Source: an uncultured Chloroflexota bacterium
GTDB taxonomy: Bacteria; Chloroflexota; Anaerolineae; Anaerolineales; Villigracilaceae
DNA length: 15,530 nucleotides
Direction of reading: 5' to 3'
Assembly (NCBI GenBank): GCA_903837815.1
Contig: CAILWD010000686.1
Location: forward strand, 1-15,530
Below the pieces are notes generated by a model, which was not told the origin of the DNA, ran no database searches, and saw nothing but the letters and a program-made list of their open reading frames with translations. Each line of letters opens with the position of its first letter. The first letter of the stretch is position 1. Positions 1 through 7,172 of this stretch are shown in pieces. The translations under genes were made by a program, and so were the position numbers.

Positions 1-2040
1 AGTCTCCTTCTTGAAGCGGCGTCCACGGCAGGCGGGACAACGCACCTCAACATCGGGCAGGAAGTGCATCTTGACCGTCAGCGTGCCCGCGCCTTCGCAG
101 CGTTCACAGCGTCCGCCTGGGACGTTGAAGGAGAAATGCCGCGCGGTGATCTTGTTTTTCTTCGCTTCGGGCGTGGCGGCAAAGGTCTCGCGGATGGGCG
201 TGAATGTGTCGGAGTACGTCGCGGCGTTCGAGCGCGGAATACGCCCGATGTGCGCCTGGTCAATGGTGATGACCTTGTCAATGTGATCCCAGCCCGTGAT
301 GGAGTCGTGTTCGCCAGGCAACTCATTCGCGCCGTTCAACTTTTGACGCGCCGCCACGTCGAGGATGTCGAATATCAGCGAGGACTTGCCTGAGCCTGAG
401 ACGCCTGTGACGGCGACCAACTGCCCAAGCGGAATCTTCACTGTCAGGTTGTGCAGGTTGAACTGACGCGCGCCGTTGATGGTCAGCGCTTTGTGATTGG
501 GTTCACGGCGACGTTCGGGAATCGGGACGGACGTGATCCCCGCAAGAAACTCACCCGTCAGCGAGCCTTTCGTTTGCGCCACCTCGGCAGGCGTGCCAGC
601 GGCGACGATCTGTCCGCCGTGCTTGCCTGCGCCAGGTCCGACGTCGATCAGATAGTCGGCGGCTTTGATCATGTCGAGGTCATGCTCCACGACCAGCACG
701 GTGTTGCCCAAATCGCGCAGACGGCGCATGACGTTGATCAGCCGCTCGGTGTCGCGGGAGTGGAGACCAATCGTCGGCTCGTCGAGGATGTAAAGCACGC
801 CCGTCAGACCAGACCCGAGCAGGGCAGCCAGCCTCAGGCGTTGGGCTTCGCCCGCAGAAAGAGTCGGCGAGGAGCGTTCCAAACTCAGGTAGCCGACTCC
901 CACTTCCAGCAATCGCCCGACGCGCTCGAACAGGTCATCCAAAATCGGCTGGGCAATCCGCATTTCCTCGGCGGTGAAATGCGGCGGCAGGGACTTGATC
1001 CACGCATCGAGGTCGTTGAGCGGCAGGTGCGAAATCTTGATGATGGTTTCGCCTCCTGAGCTTGGCGAAGGGACGGTCACGGCGCGGCTTTCGGGTCGCA
1101 GGCGCGTGCCTTCGCAGTCGAGACAGGGCTGGGTGGTGAAGAGATGCTCCAGCTTTTCGAGATAGGCGGCGTTGGTGGCGTGCTCGTTGTAGCGGCGCTG
1201 AAGGTTGGTGACCACGCCCTCGAAGCGTCCCTGCGCGTTGGTGGCGGGCGGCTTGACGTTGGGATAGTGACGGCGGAACTGCGGGCTGTCGGTGCCATAC
1301 AAAAAGAGGTCGCGCTGGGCGGGAGAAAATTCCTTGACGGGTTTGGACGTGTCGAACTCGAAGCCAAAATACTTGCCCGCGTTCTTCATGATCTGGCTGT
1401 AGTGGTTGCCGTGGAACTCGATCCAGCCGTCGACGGGGAGTTCGGGGATGCTTTTGCTCTCGTCGACGAGGCGGCTGACGATGGGCTGGCGCACCACGCC
1501 CAGTCCCGTGCAGGTGGGGCAGGCTCCCGCGGGCTTGTTGAACGAGAAGTTCGCCATGCCCATTTCGGGAACCGCCGCGCCACAATGCGGGCAAGGATAG
1601 GAATCATCGGGGCTTTCGTCGGATTCGTCCTGCCAGTTTTCGTCAGCAGATTCGTAGGTCGGCGGCGGGACATCTTTTCCACACTTTGGGCAGGGGCGAT
1701 GTCCGAGACGGGCGAACAGGACTCGCAGATAGGTGAAGACTTCGGTGACTGTTCCAACCGTCGAGCGGGGACTGTGATTCGTCAGGTGTTGGTCCACGCT
1801 GATGGAGGGTGACAAGCCGACGATGGAGTCCACGGGCGGTTTGGCGAGTCCATCCGTGACGATGCCGAGGGATTCAAATAACTGGCGCAGGCTTTCCTTG
1901 TGCAGGATGTCGAATGCCAGCGTGGACTTGCCCGACCCCGACAACCCCGTCATGACGACGAGCTGGTTCTTGGGGATTTCAAGGGTCACGTTTTTGAGGT
2001 TGTGCAGGCGTGCGTTGCGAATGATGATGTTGGGGTACAT
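1..2040 (-). CDS. uvrA2: UvrA-type excinuclease ATPase, class II (UvrA2-like), C-terminus cut by window edge
   Basis: The reading frame is open from the ATG at 2040 to the left edge (680 codons, no stop). UvrA proteins are dimeric ABC ATPases that find bulky DNA lesions for nucleotide excision repair. Visible landmarks: first Walker A GLSGSGKST (residues 32-40), a PRSTVGTVTE motif (91-100), zinc-type cysteines CPKC (117-120) and CPHC (150-153), FSFNKPAGACPTC (165-177), signature LSAGEAQRL (394-402), Walker B YILDEPTIGLH (417-427), second Walker A GVSGSGKSS (546-554), and the zinc module CERCEG...CPAC (645-671). Between the two early CxxC pairs there are only about 30 residues, rich in Asp, Glu and Ser. 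Canonical UvrA carries the roughly 150-residue UvrB-binding domain there. This marks it as UvrA2-like, a class linked in other bacteria to DNA damage or drug tolerance. ATG is preceded by GGAG at a 5-base spacing. An intragenic repeat at 1052-1073 adds PSPSSGG (324-330). The second signature and Walker B lie beyond the edge. Confidence 0.93.
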   Translation of the reverse strand, partial: MYPNIIIRNARLHNLKNVTLEIPKNQLVVMTGLSGSGKSTLAFDILHKESLRQLFESLGIVTDGLAKPPVDSIVGLSPSISVDQHLTNHSPRSTVGTVTEVFTYLRVLFARLGHRPCPKCGKDVPPPTYESADENWQDESDESPDDSYPCPHCGAAVPEMGMANFSFNKPAGACPTCTGLGVVRQPIVSRLVDESKSIPELPVDGWIEFHGNHYSQIMKNAGKYFGFEFDTSKPVKEFSPAQRDLFLYGTDSPQFRRHYPNVKPPATNAQGRFEGVVTNLQRRYNEHATNAAYLEKLEHLFTTQPCLDCEGTRLRPESRAVTVPSPSSGGETIIKISHLPLNDLDAWIKSLPPHFTAEEMRIAQPILDDLFERVGRLLEVGVGYLSLERSSPTLSAGEAQRLRLAALLGSGLTGVLYILDEPTIGLHSRDTERLINVMRRLRDLGNTVLVVEHDLDMIKAADYLIDVGPGAGKHGGQIVAAGTPAEVAQTKGSLTGEFLAGITSVPIPERRREPNHKALTINGARQFNLHNLTVKIPLGQLVAVTGVSGSGKSSLIFDILDVAARQKLNGANELPGEHDSITGWDHIDKVITIDQAHIGRIPRSNAATYSDTFTPIRETFAATPEAKKNKITARHFSFNVPGGRCERCEGAGTLTVKMHFLPDVEVRCPACRGRRFKKET
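1052..1073. repeat. Intragenic copy of the TTCGA...CTCAG palindromic repeat, in uvrA2
   Basis: On the minus strand this reads TCCCTTCGCCAAGCTCAGG followed by AGG, with CCCT/AGG-type arms around the core. It encodes PSPSSGG just after the AVTV segment. From memory, UvrA homologues have only a short link between that strand and the following I-x-K/E-I/L-S segment, so this is likely an inserted peptide. Related copies lie at 8744-8766, 11373-11398, 12560-12596 and 12610-12634. Confidence 0.6.
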
Positions 2041-2072
2041 TTTTCTCCGTTATTTTTGAACCGCTACACTTG

Positions 2073-2093
2073 CCCTGGCGGGCAGTGCCAGGG
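2073..2093. repeat. Short hairpin CCCTGGC/GCCAGGG
   Basis: A 7-base perfect inverted repeat (2073-2079 and 2087-2093) surrounds a 7-base loop, about 30 bases upstream of the uvrA2 start. There is no T-run, so a terminator is unlikely. It adjoins the 9-base repeat and may belong to the same dispersed element. Confidence 0.5.
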
Positions 2094-2094
2094 A

Positions 2095-2160
2095 GCACGC
2101 GAAGAACGCGAAGAAAACCCTTTAGAATCTTTGCGCCCTTTGCGGACTTTGCGGTAAATC
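2095..2160. repeat. Intergenic repeat with 9-base periodicity (CGCGAAGAA / TTTGCGNNN units)
   Basis: The left part has two CGCGAAGAA-like units (2098-2115). The right part has three tandem units TTTGCGCCC, TTTGCGGAC and TTTGCGGTA (2130-2156). The left units are nearly the reverse complement of the right ones (about 13 of 17 positions), so the element could fold into an imperfect hairpin with an A/T-rich loop. It resembles a dispersed intergenic repeat I recall from several environmental bacteria; copy number in this genome cannot be judged here. Confidence 0.6.
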
Positions 2161-2257
2161 TCTGGCTTGTCCGAGTTAGGGAGTGCGCTTTTTTATTTTC
2201 ATTGTACAACCCTGGTGGGCAAGTGGAGGGTTTGGAGACTGATGCGCCCTGACCGAT

Positions 2258-3169
2258 TTAGGCAAAGTCCTGGTTTCTCCCAATTATTTCCTGTAGCTGG
2301 ACGCAGCACTGTCTCAGTTCAGCCTGGGCGCCAGCGGAAAAGATTTTTTCGATGGTCTGATGCGGAGCCACCGTGAGCGAAAGAGTCAAACAGTCATCTC
2401 CCGTTTCTGACCAAGTCGCTGATTGAATCCTTTGCAGCGGAATATATTGCCAGATGCCGCCGTATTGTGACTCGTGTGCCTTCCTGCCGCGCCCGATGTC
2501 TTCGATCAGAATCAGTTCGTGACTTGTCAACACAGTCAGATGCGGCGGTGTGACCAGCCTTTGGAACAGGTCCCCAAGCGCCGCCCAAACAGGTTTCTTA
2601 ATCTCAGATTGCAGGATAACCTGACGGACAGTCTCCCCGCCAATCAGGCTGCTTCGTCCGTAGTTCATTAACTTGAAGTTAAGCGCGGACAGATAATCGA
2701 ACTTGTCCTGCTCCGCTTTCGATTGCCCTTCGCCGTTTTCATTAGGCGAGGGGCGAAGTTTTTTCAGGAAGATTTCATAGTGACGAAAGCTCGATGTGTT
2801 GAAGTCAATCGTCGAGGCGCTTGTTTCACCTGTGCTTGTGATGCCGCTGACGGTCAACCACGAACTGAGGAGGATGCTGCCAACCTCCACCGTGCAAATA
2901 TCCCGATACGGATAACTCTTTGCGACAACCTGACCGCCTTTTCGCTCAAGGATGTGAATGGCATCATCCATATCGCAGATCAGTTTTTCAGTCGTTTTGC
3001 CTTTGGGTTTTGCCAGCGAAGGCGCGAGCAGGGTGAACGGAAATTTTCGTCCTTCAAAAAAACTCTTATAAGCAGGGTGAACATCCTCCAAAGAATCGAC
3101 AACTTTCGTCCAAGCCGCCATAGTCTGCCTTGCCCCCGTCATAGTCCCCTGATCCGAATTTTCCGACAT
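2258..3169 (-). CDS. Conserved-looking hypothetical protein, possible tandem PH-like domains
   Basis: I do not recognise a family. The 303-residue product has no signal peptide and no clear membrane segment, so it is probably cytoplasmic. Two stretches have beta-rich patterns ending near a helix, as in bacterial PH-like (YokE-like) folds: about residues 61-135 (EKLICDMDDAIHILERKGG onward) and about 208-300 (HLTVLTSHELILIEDIG, then a C-terminal helix ELRQCCVQLQEIIG). This fold guess is weak. The frame extends to a TTG at 3208, but the ATG at 3169 is chosen because GGAAGGGA lies 8 bases upstream. It starts 64 bases after the stop of the GAF-GGDEF gene on the same strand, so co-transcription is plausible and a role tied to c-di-GMP signalling is possible but unproven. 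Confidence 0.75.
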   Translation of the reverse strand: MSENSDQGTMTGARQTMAAWTKVVDSLEDVHPAYKSFFEGRKFPFTLLAPSLAKPKGKTTEKLICDMDDAIHILERKGGQVVAKSYPYRDICTVEVGSILLSSWLTVSGITSTGETSASTIDFNTSSFRHYEIFLKKLRPSPNENGEGQSKAEQDKFDYLSALNFKLMNYGRSSLIGGETVRQVILQSEIKKPVWAALGDLFQRLVTPPHLTVLTSHELILIEDIGRGRKAHESQYGGIWQYIPLQRIQSATWSETGDDCLTLSLTVAPHQTIEKIFSAGAQAELRQCCVQLQEIIGRNQDFA

Positions 3170-3177
3170 TCGTAAAG

Positions 3178-3185
3178 TCCCTTCC
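3178..3185 (-). promoter_or_regulatory. Ribosome binding site choosing the ATG at 3169
   Basis: The minus strand reads GGAAGGGA, 8 bases before ATG. The alternative upstream TTG at 3208 has no comparable site, so 13 residues are trimmed from the longest frame. Confidence 0.6.
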
Positions 3186-3233
3186 AGTGTTTGCGATGAT
3201 GGAGACAAGCCTGGCGTGCCGGATGGTGGGCGG

Positions 3234-4499
3234 CTACTTGTTATTTTTTTGCAGGGCGATCGGCTGCAACGGACCGGTTATTCCCTTGGCAACAGAGTAG
3301 GTTCCGCGGTTATGTTTTTTCCCCTGATACAAAGAGGAATCTGCCGCGCGCAACAGATCGCCGGCATTGAGGGCATGAATAGGATAAACCGCAATTCCCG
3401 CTGTGATGCCCAATTCCATTTTTCCTCTGTTGGGAAAGGAGAAATCGAAGCGCTTGACCAGTTCGACGATCTTTTTCGTCACGGTCTCTGCCGTTTCCAA
3501 TCCGCCTTCGCGTATGAGCAGGGTGAATTCATCTCCGCCGTAGCGCGCAAGGAAATCAGTTGGTCTCAGGTTTGTCATGAGGTGTGATGCGACTGCGGTC
3601 AGGACCTGGTCTCCAATTATGTGCCCGTACTTGTCGTTGACAAGTTTGAAGCCGTCCAAATCCATCATCACCACCGAAAACTGTAGATTCGTGCGCTTCG
3701 CGTAACGTATCTCTTCCTGCAGGCGGTCTTCCAATGCCCGTCGGTTTGGCAGCCCTGTCAGGATGTCGGTATTGGCTTGTTCCGCCACCAGCGTGTGCAG
3801 AGTGGCATTGGAGATTGCCACCGCCGCCTGGTCTGCCAGCAGTTCGATCAGGCGTAATTCGGCGCGGGTAAATCCCCCTGTGGTGGACCTCGATAGATTC
3901 ATCACCCCCACGATTAAATCTTTGAATTTGAGCGGTACGCCAATAATCGAACCGGTCCATTCATTGGAGGGGTGGCTGTAAATGGGGTGATGCTGCATGT
4001 CTTCGATAATGACTTTTTCGCGGCTGTTTGCGATAAGGTATGTCAATCCATCCTTGCGCGGCATTGAAATGGGTTTATTCTTTTCCCCTTTGGCATCCAA
4101 GGATGCGCCAAACTCCAGTTTGCCATGCGAATATAGAAAGATATGGGCTGTACGCGCGTTTTTTACCAATCGCAGCGCTTCGGCGACAACTGCCTCCAGC
4201 ACAATTTGCAGATCAAGGCTGGATGTCAGATTCAAGCTGAGATTTTTTAGCGCGTTTAGTTCATCCGCCTGCTGTTTGACCAGCGCCATCAGGGAATGTC
4301 TGGAAACGACTTCATGAGTTTGCAATCTTAACTGTGAATCGCTGGCTTGTGAACGCGGCGAAGCCTCGCCAATCTCAATCAGGATGCGCAGGAGTCTCAA
4401 AATGCCTTTTTTCTCTTCTGGGGGAATTGAGTTGTCCCCGCTGATGATTTCCCAGGCGTGTTGAAAAACATCGAGTTTTTGTTCGCTTTTATCTTCCAT
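3234..4499 (-). CDS. GAF-GGDEF diguanylate cyclase
   Basis: This 421-residue soluble protein should make cyclic di-GMP from two GTP. An N-terminal helical part (1-80) precedes a GAF sensor domain (about 85-235, with IIGVPLKFKDLIVGVMNL at 185-202). A GGDEF domain follows (about 240-405), starting with TDILTGLPNRRALEDRL (244-260), metal-binding Asp in MMDLDGFK (278-285), and the active-site loop RYGGDEF (319-325) intact. The RxxD inhibitory site is present (R312-P-T-D315, five residues before GGDEF), so product feedback inhibition is expected. No membrane segment is seen, so the input is probably a cytoplasmic ligand or partner at the GAF domain. AGGTG lies just upstream of the ATG, and a candidate promoter sits at 4553-4558. 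The unrecognised gene at 2258-3169 follows as a possible operon partner. Confidence 0.95.
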   Translation of the reverse strand: MEDKSEQKLDVFQHAWEIISGDNSIPPEEKKGILRLLRILIEIGEASPRSQASDSQLRLQTHEVVSRHSLMALVKQQADELNALKNLSLNLTSSLDLQIVLEAVVAEALRLVKNARTAHIFLYSHGKLEFGASLDAKGEKNKPISMPRKDGLTYLIANSREKVIIEDMQHHPIYSHPSNEWTGSIIGVPLKFKDLIVGVMNLSRSTTGGFTRAELRLIELLADQAAVAISNATLHTLVAEQANTDILTGLPNRRALEDRLQEEIRYAKRTNLQFSVVMMDLDGFKLVNDKYGHIIGDQVLTAVASHLMTNLRPTDFLARYGGDEFTLLIREGGLETAETVTKKIVELVKRFDFSFPNRGKMELGITAGIAVYPIHALNAGDLLRAADSSLYQGKKHNRGTYSVAKGITGPLQPIALQKNNK

Positions 4500-4552
4500 C
4501 GAACACCTTTTCTATCAGTCCTGCCGCAAACTGGCAACCTTCCGTTTGTCCT

Positions 4553-4558
4553 ATTATA
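4553..4558 (-). promoter_or_regulatory. Candidate -10 box for the GGDEF gene
   Basis: The minus strand carries a perfect TATAAT in the context TGTATAATAGG, 54 bases before the start codon. The hexamer 17 bases upstream (TCACTT) is a poor -35. Placement suits a sigma-70 type promoter for the cyclase and the downstream gene. Confidence 0.45.
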
Positions 4559-4597
4559 CACAGGGTCGAAGAAGAAAGTGACTGTTCTGCGGATGGC

Positions 4598-4637
4598 AAA
4601 AAAGGCGCCGAACGGCTGAGAGGCTGCCCTGCAGCCT
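4598..4637 (-). terminator. Possible terminator region after lipoprotein C
   Basis: Reading the minus strand, a 6-base stem AGGCTG/CAGCCT (4621-4637, 5-base loop) is followed by a short GCCG/CGGC stem and then six T residues (4598-4603). The stem next to the T-run is short, so this is a modest candidate for ending the lipoprotein transcript. Confidence 0.35.
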
Positions 4638-4756
4638 GGCAAAACAAAGCGAATCTATTATATGAAGTTCAATCTGTCTCTGCCAGAAGTAAACCGGAAC
4701 ATTTTGAACTTCCGAAACGATGTCCAAGAGCAGGGGGAAAAGTTTACGGGGAACCT

Positions 4757-6007
4757 TCATGGCGTATTGGTTGCGGTAGGGGTTGGCGTGGAAGTTGGGG
4801 TTGAAGTCGATGTGGGGGTTGGTGTCTGCGTTTGAGTGGGAAGTTGGGTTTGGGTTGGGGTGGGAGTATGCGTCGGTGTGGGAGGTGGATTTCCCATGCG
4901 GATAATGAGTGGGTTGAGCCAGATGGCGTAATCATCCCTTTGTGGCCCGTTTGCGCTGACAACGAGAATCAACTTGACGGTTTCGCCTGCCAGCCCGCTC
5001 AAGTCCAGATCAACCGGGTAATATTTCCCTTCGTAGACTTCGTGCCAACTGTCAAGCGTCTTGACCTTTCCATTGTTTTTGTAATCGAGGCGGAAAACCA
5101 CATCGCACTTTTTGGCCTGATGTTCGCAACCAATCACGGCGCGGAAGCGGTCGCCCGATTGAATGGTGAAGGCTGGGTACTGTCCGCTGATGAAGCCGTT
5201 ATTTTTGTCCTGTGGCAGGGTAAAAAGTCCCGGTTCGTCTGCAGTGACCCCGTTTTCCATGACGGGTTCGTTTAGCTTTACCACAAACCCCGATTCGTCA
5301 TTGTCGTCTCCCGGGCAGGGAAGCGTGCCGTTTTTGTTTTCCCAATTTGCCTGGCAATAGTTTTCCACAAAACTGTAAGCGGCATATTCATTGCCCTTAA
5401 CCTCTATATCCACCCAAAATGCGGTATCTGACTGGTCTCCCCAGCCGAATAATACCCCGGACGCGTTGCGTAGTTTCCAGTAGCCGCGATAGTCTCCTTT
5501 TTTGCCGGGCGCTGTAAGCGTAATTGACATTTCGAGGGTTTCGCCGGGGTTGACATTGCGGGTCAGCGCGACGGTTGAGGGTCCGCTCATTGGGTCGCCG
5601 CTGACAAAGACCAGGGCGTAGGATGGAGTCCATGAGCAGGTTCCGCTGTTTCTGATGCGCCAGGTTTTCACGAAGCCGGTGTTTTGCGGCACAAGACTCC
5701 CATCGGGGTAGTTGACATCTCCAAGGAATTGGATGGCGTCGCAGCGGGAAATGGAGACCGGTGTCTGTGCTGTGAAGGTAACTGTCGGCGGGATCGGGGT
5801 CGCGCTCTCGGTGGGCGGCAGGCTTGGGGTGGTCGCTCCGCCGGTTGCGACGGTAACCGCTTCCATTGTCTGCGCAGATGCAGTATACAGTCCGTTCAAT
5901 GTGGCAAAGGTATCTGGCGTAGACGGGTTCGCTCCCATGTTACACGCAATCTGGCTAAGGATGAGAAGCCCGATAAAGAGAAAAAAGGTGGATTTTTTCG
6001 CAAGCAT
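4757..6007 (-). CDS. Lipoprotein C: NBR1-type Ig-like domain, C-terminal beta domain, Thr/Pro tail
   Basis: A 416-residue predicted surface lipoprotein. The signal peptide (1-21) ends LSQIAC, with Cys22 the likely lipidated residue; Gln at -3 is atypical for a lipobox. A Thr/Pro/Ala linker (about 28-86) leads to an NBR1-type Ig-like (Nbr1_FW) domain at about 89-204, with PDGSLVPQNTGFVKTWRIRN (101-120), TCSW (123-126), the NPGE turn (153-156) and GDYRGYWKLRN (171-181). Next is a domain of about 165 residues (205-372) with four cysteines and jelly-roll-like strands, perhaps a ligand-binding module. The protein then ends in a 43-residue Thr/Pro-rich tail with no domain after it, which is odd because such linkers normally join domains. 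GGAGG lies 6 bases before the ATG. It is the most divergent of three tandem paralogues. Function unknown; cell-wall or ligand binding is inference. Confidence 0.9.
   Translation of the reverse strand: MLAKKSTFFLFIGLLILSQIACNMGANPSTPDTFATLNGLYTASAQTMEAVTVATGGATTPSLPPTESATPIPPTVTFTAQTPVSISRCDAIQFLGDVNYPDGSLVPQNTGFVKTWRIRNSGTCSWTPSYALVFVSGDPMSGPSTVALTRNVNPGETLEMSITLTAPGKKGDYRGYWKLRNASGVLFGWGDQSDTAFWVDIEVKGNEYAAYSFVENYCQANWENKNGTLPCPGDDNDESGFVVKLNEPVMENGVTADEPGLFTLPQDKNNGFISGQYPAFTIQSGDRFRAVIGCEHQAKKCDVVFRLDYKNNGKVKTLDSWHEVYEGKYYPVDLDLSGLAGETVKLILVVSANGPQRDDYAIWLNPLIIRMGNPPPTPTHTPTPTQTQLPTQTQTPTPTSTSTPTSTPTPTATNTP
4838..4864 (+). other. Putative G-quadruplex motif in the Thr/Pro tail coding DNA
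   Basis: The plus strand has five runs of at least three G with linkers of 5, 3, 2 and 1 bases, satisfying the usual G3+N1-7 rule. Because the gene is on the minus strand, the G-rich strand is the transcription template. It is a by-product of Thr/Pro codons, but may affect transcription or repeat stability. Confidence 0.6.
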
Positions 6008-6070
6008 GGTTTCCTCCGGAAATTCGGTTTCCAGAAATTAAAGACGAACCGGGCGCTCAAATGGTTCCCT

Positions 6071-6108
6071 CGACAGAAAAAGCCGGGCAACGCCGGCTTT
6101 TTCTGTCG
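6071..6108. terminator. Strong bidirectional hairpin terminator
   Basis: A perfect 16-base inverted repeat (6071-6086 and 6093-6108) has a 6-base loop, GCAACG. The GCCGG inner stem is followed by a five-T run within the arm, on both strands. It lies 13 bases past the stop of lipoprotein B and upstream of lipoprotein C, so the two genes are probably separate transcripts. Confidence 0.85.
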
Positions 6109-6120
6109 AACTGGGGCAGG

Positions 6121-7083
6121 TTATCCGCCGCAGGTTTTGGTAAATTCGACGGGGGGGTATTCCTTGAGGACGGGGTCGGTGATGATCAGGGCAAACCAGC
6201 GGGTGCCGGTATTTGTCGCAATGTGAAGTTTCCATTCGCGGCTGAGGATCAGCGTTTTGGCAGCGTCAACTGTGATTGTTTTTGGCGCCGAGTTGTTCCC
6301 GTCGCTTTGCGCCCAGTAATAGGTAAACTCCATCGGCCCGGTGGTTGCAAGGGTGGCTGTGACGGTGTAATTGATGTTCGCTGGACATCCAGAGGGCGGG
6401 TCCTGCGTCAAAGTAAAGTCAATGGCGTCCACCGAATAATTCGGTTTGGCAGAGGCGGAAACTTCGATTTTGGTATAGAAAGGCGCGCTATATTGCCCCA
6501 CGCCGAAGTTGATTTTGTCGGGTGTTTGCAGCATCCACTCGGAGTTATAGACCGCCGCGTCCGCAGGCGCAGTCAAAACAAGGGAAATGGGCAGGGTTTG
6601 TCCGGGTGCAACCGCCTGGGGCAGGTTGTAATAATACGCGCCGCCCAGAATGTCCCCATTCCAAAAGATGATTTTGTAGGTGGTATCCCAGGCGCAAAGG
6701 CTGGTGTTCTTGATTTCCCAGGTCTTGGTGAATTTCTCGCCTGCTTTGAAAACGGTCCCATCCGGAATATTCTCGCTGACCAGGCTGGCGCTGGCGCATT
6801 GGGTCTTTTGCGCGGCTGCGGGCAGGGTGGGAGAAGAGGCTGTTGCGAGCGGTGTGAATATGGGGGAAAACACCAGCGGTGTTTGGGTGAAGGCGGGTGA
6901 AGGCGTGACCGGCGCCTCCACGCTTTGCGCCGCATTCTGCGCGGCAACCGTTTCCGCCACAGCCGTTTCAATGTGATTAATCTCTAAGGCGGGTTCCGGG
7001 GTGGTTTCTGCGCCGCAGGAAGTGACCAGCAAAGACACTGTTATGACCGCAAGTAAAAGCGTGTATTTTGTTGATTTGAACAT
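6121..7083 (-). CDS. Lipoprotein B: NBR1-type Ig-like domain plus C-terminal Ig-like domain
   Basis: A 320-residue predicted lipoprotein. The signal peptide ends LVTSC, with lipidated Cys23. A low-complexity linker (about 25-95) carries it away from the membrane. The NBR1-type Ig-like domain spans about 96-209, with IPDGTVFKAGEKFTKTWEIK (106-125), LCAWDTTYKIIFWNGD (129-144) and VAPGQTL (158-164). A second beta domain (about 217-318) starts with SGCP (231-234) and ends with Cys318, and is homologous to the last domain of lipoprotein A (shared pattern: Cys, then YYWAQSDG versus FHWIRSDG, then TRWF versus THWF, then a final Cys). These two cysteines may form a disulfide. The ATG follows AAAGGA. 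A TATAAT at 7109-7114 is a likely promoter element. Its own promoter and terminator suggest an independently expressed copy. Role unknown. Confidence 0.92.
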   Translation of the reverse strand: MFKSTKYTLLLAVITVSLLVTSCGAETTPEPALEINHIETAVAETVAAQNAAQSVEAPVTPSPAFTQTPLVFSPIFTPLATASSPTLPAAAQKTQCASASLVSENIPDGTVFKAGEKFTKTWEIKNTSLCAWDTTYKIIFWNGDILGGAYYYNLPQAVAPGQTLPISLVLTAPADAAVYNSEWMLQTPDKINFGVGQYSAPFYTKIEVSASAKPNYSVDAIDFTLTQDPPSGCPANINYTVTATLATTGPMEFTYYWAQSDGNNSAPKTITVDAAKTLILSREWKLHIATNTGTRWFALIITDPVLKEYPPVEFTKTCGG

Positions 7084-7108
7084 TTTTTCCTTTCGCTATG
7101 TCGAAATA

Positions 7109-7114
7109 ATTATA
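7109..7114 (-). promoter_or_regulatory. Candidate -10 box for lipoprotein B
   Basis: The minus strand has TATAAT in AGTATAATTATT, 26 bases before the start codon, which would leave a short leader. No good -35 hexamer is seen at 16-18 bases upstream; the terminator stem of the preceding gene occupies that space. Confidence 0.45.
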
Positions 7115-7124
7115 CTGTTAAACG

Positions 7125-7151
7125 AGGATGCCCGGCTTGCCCGGGCATCCT
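7125..7151. terminator. Hairpin terminator after lipoprotein A
   Basis: A perfect 11-base stem, AGGATGCCCGG and its complement (7125-7135 and 7141-7151), has a 5-base loop. It starts 22 bases after the stop of lipoprotein A. The T-run after it is short (GTTT), so termination may be partial. Confidence 0.7.
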
Positions 7152-7172
7152 GTATTAATACTTGCTCATTCT

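Larger units (their letters stand above)
2041..2257. other. Intergenic spacer upstream of uvrA2, filled by repeats
   Basis: This 217-base stretch separates the unrecognised gene (stop at 2258) from uvrA2 (start at 2040). It holds a small hairpin (2073-2093) and a 9-base-periodic repeat (2095-2160). On the minus strand a TACAAT box at 2201-2206 could serve as a -10 element, but no -35 is convincing. I see no gene in it. Confidence 0.5.
4500..4756. other. Intergenic spacer between lipoprotein C and the cyclase
   Basis: This 257-base stretch holds the candidate cyclase promoter, a hairpin/T-run possible terminator (4598-4637) and a second TATAAT (4657-4662) with no matching -35. A 68-codon frame starting at 4760 overlaps the lipoprotein stop as ATGA but has no convincing protein features. 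Confidence 0.5.

Noticed and set aside
1144..1812. Long plus-strand frame of 222 codons, and other plus-strand frames within 1-2040
   Set aside because: They lie antisense to the clearly conserved uvrA2 frame and have Arg/Gly/Val-rich, domain-free products, as expected for shadows in GC-rich DNA.
2073..2093. Hairpin considered as a terminator or riboswitch upstream of uvrA2
   Set aside because: A 7-base stem with no T-run and no conserved riboswitch elements; kept only as a repeat.
4657..4662. Second TATAAT upstream of the GGDEF gene
   Set aside because: No usable -35, more than 150 bases from the start, and it lies upstream of the possible terminator, so transcripts from it would probably stop.
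4554..4760. 68-codon minus-strand frame overlapping the lipoprotein C stop as ATGA
   Set aside because: The overlap looks like translational coupling, but the product has no domain, its DNA runs across the candidate cyclase promoter and the possible terminator, and no Shine-Dalgarno site is seen.
5684..6226. Plus-strand frame of 180 codons across the lipoprotein C start and the terminator
   Set aside because: It is antisense to the signal peptide and runs through the 16-base inverted repeat; low-complexity Arg/Gly-rich product without a domain.
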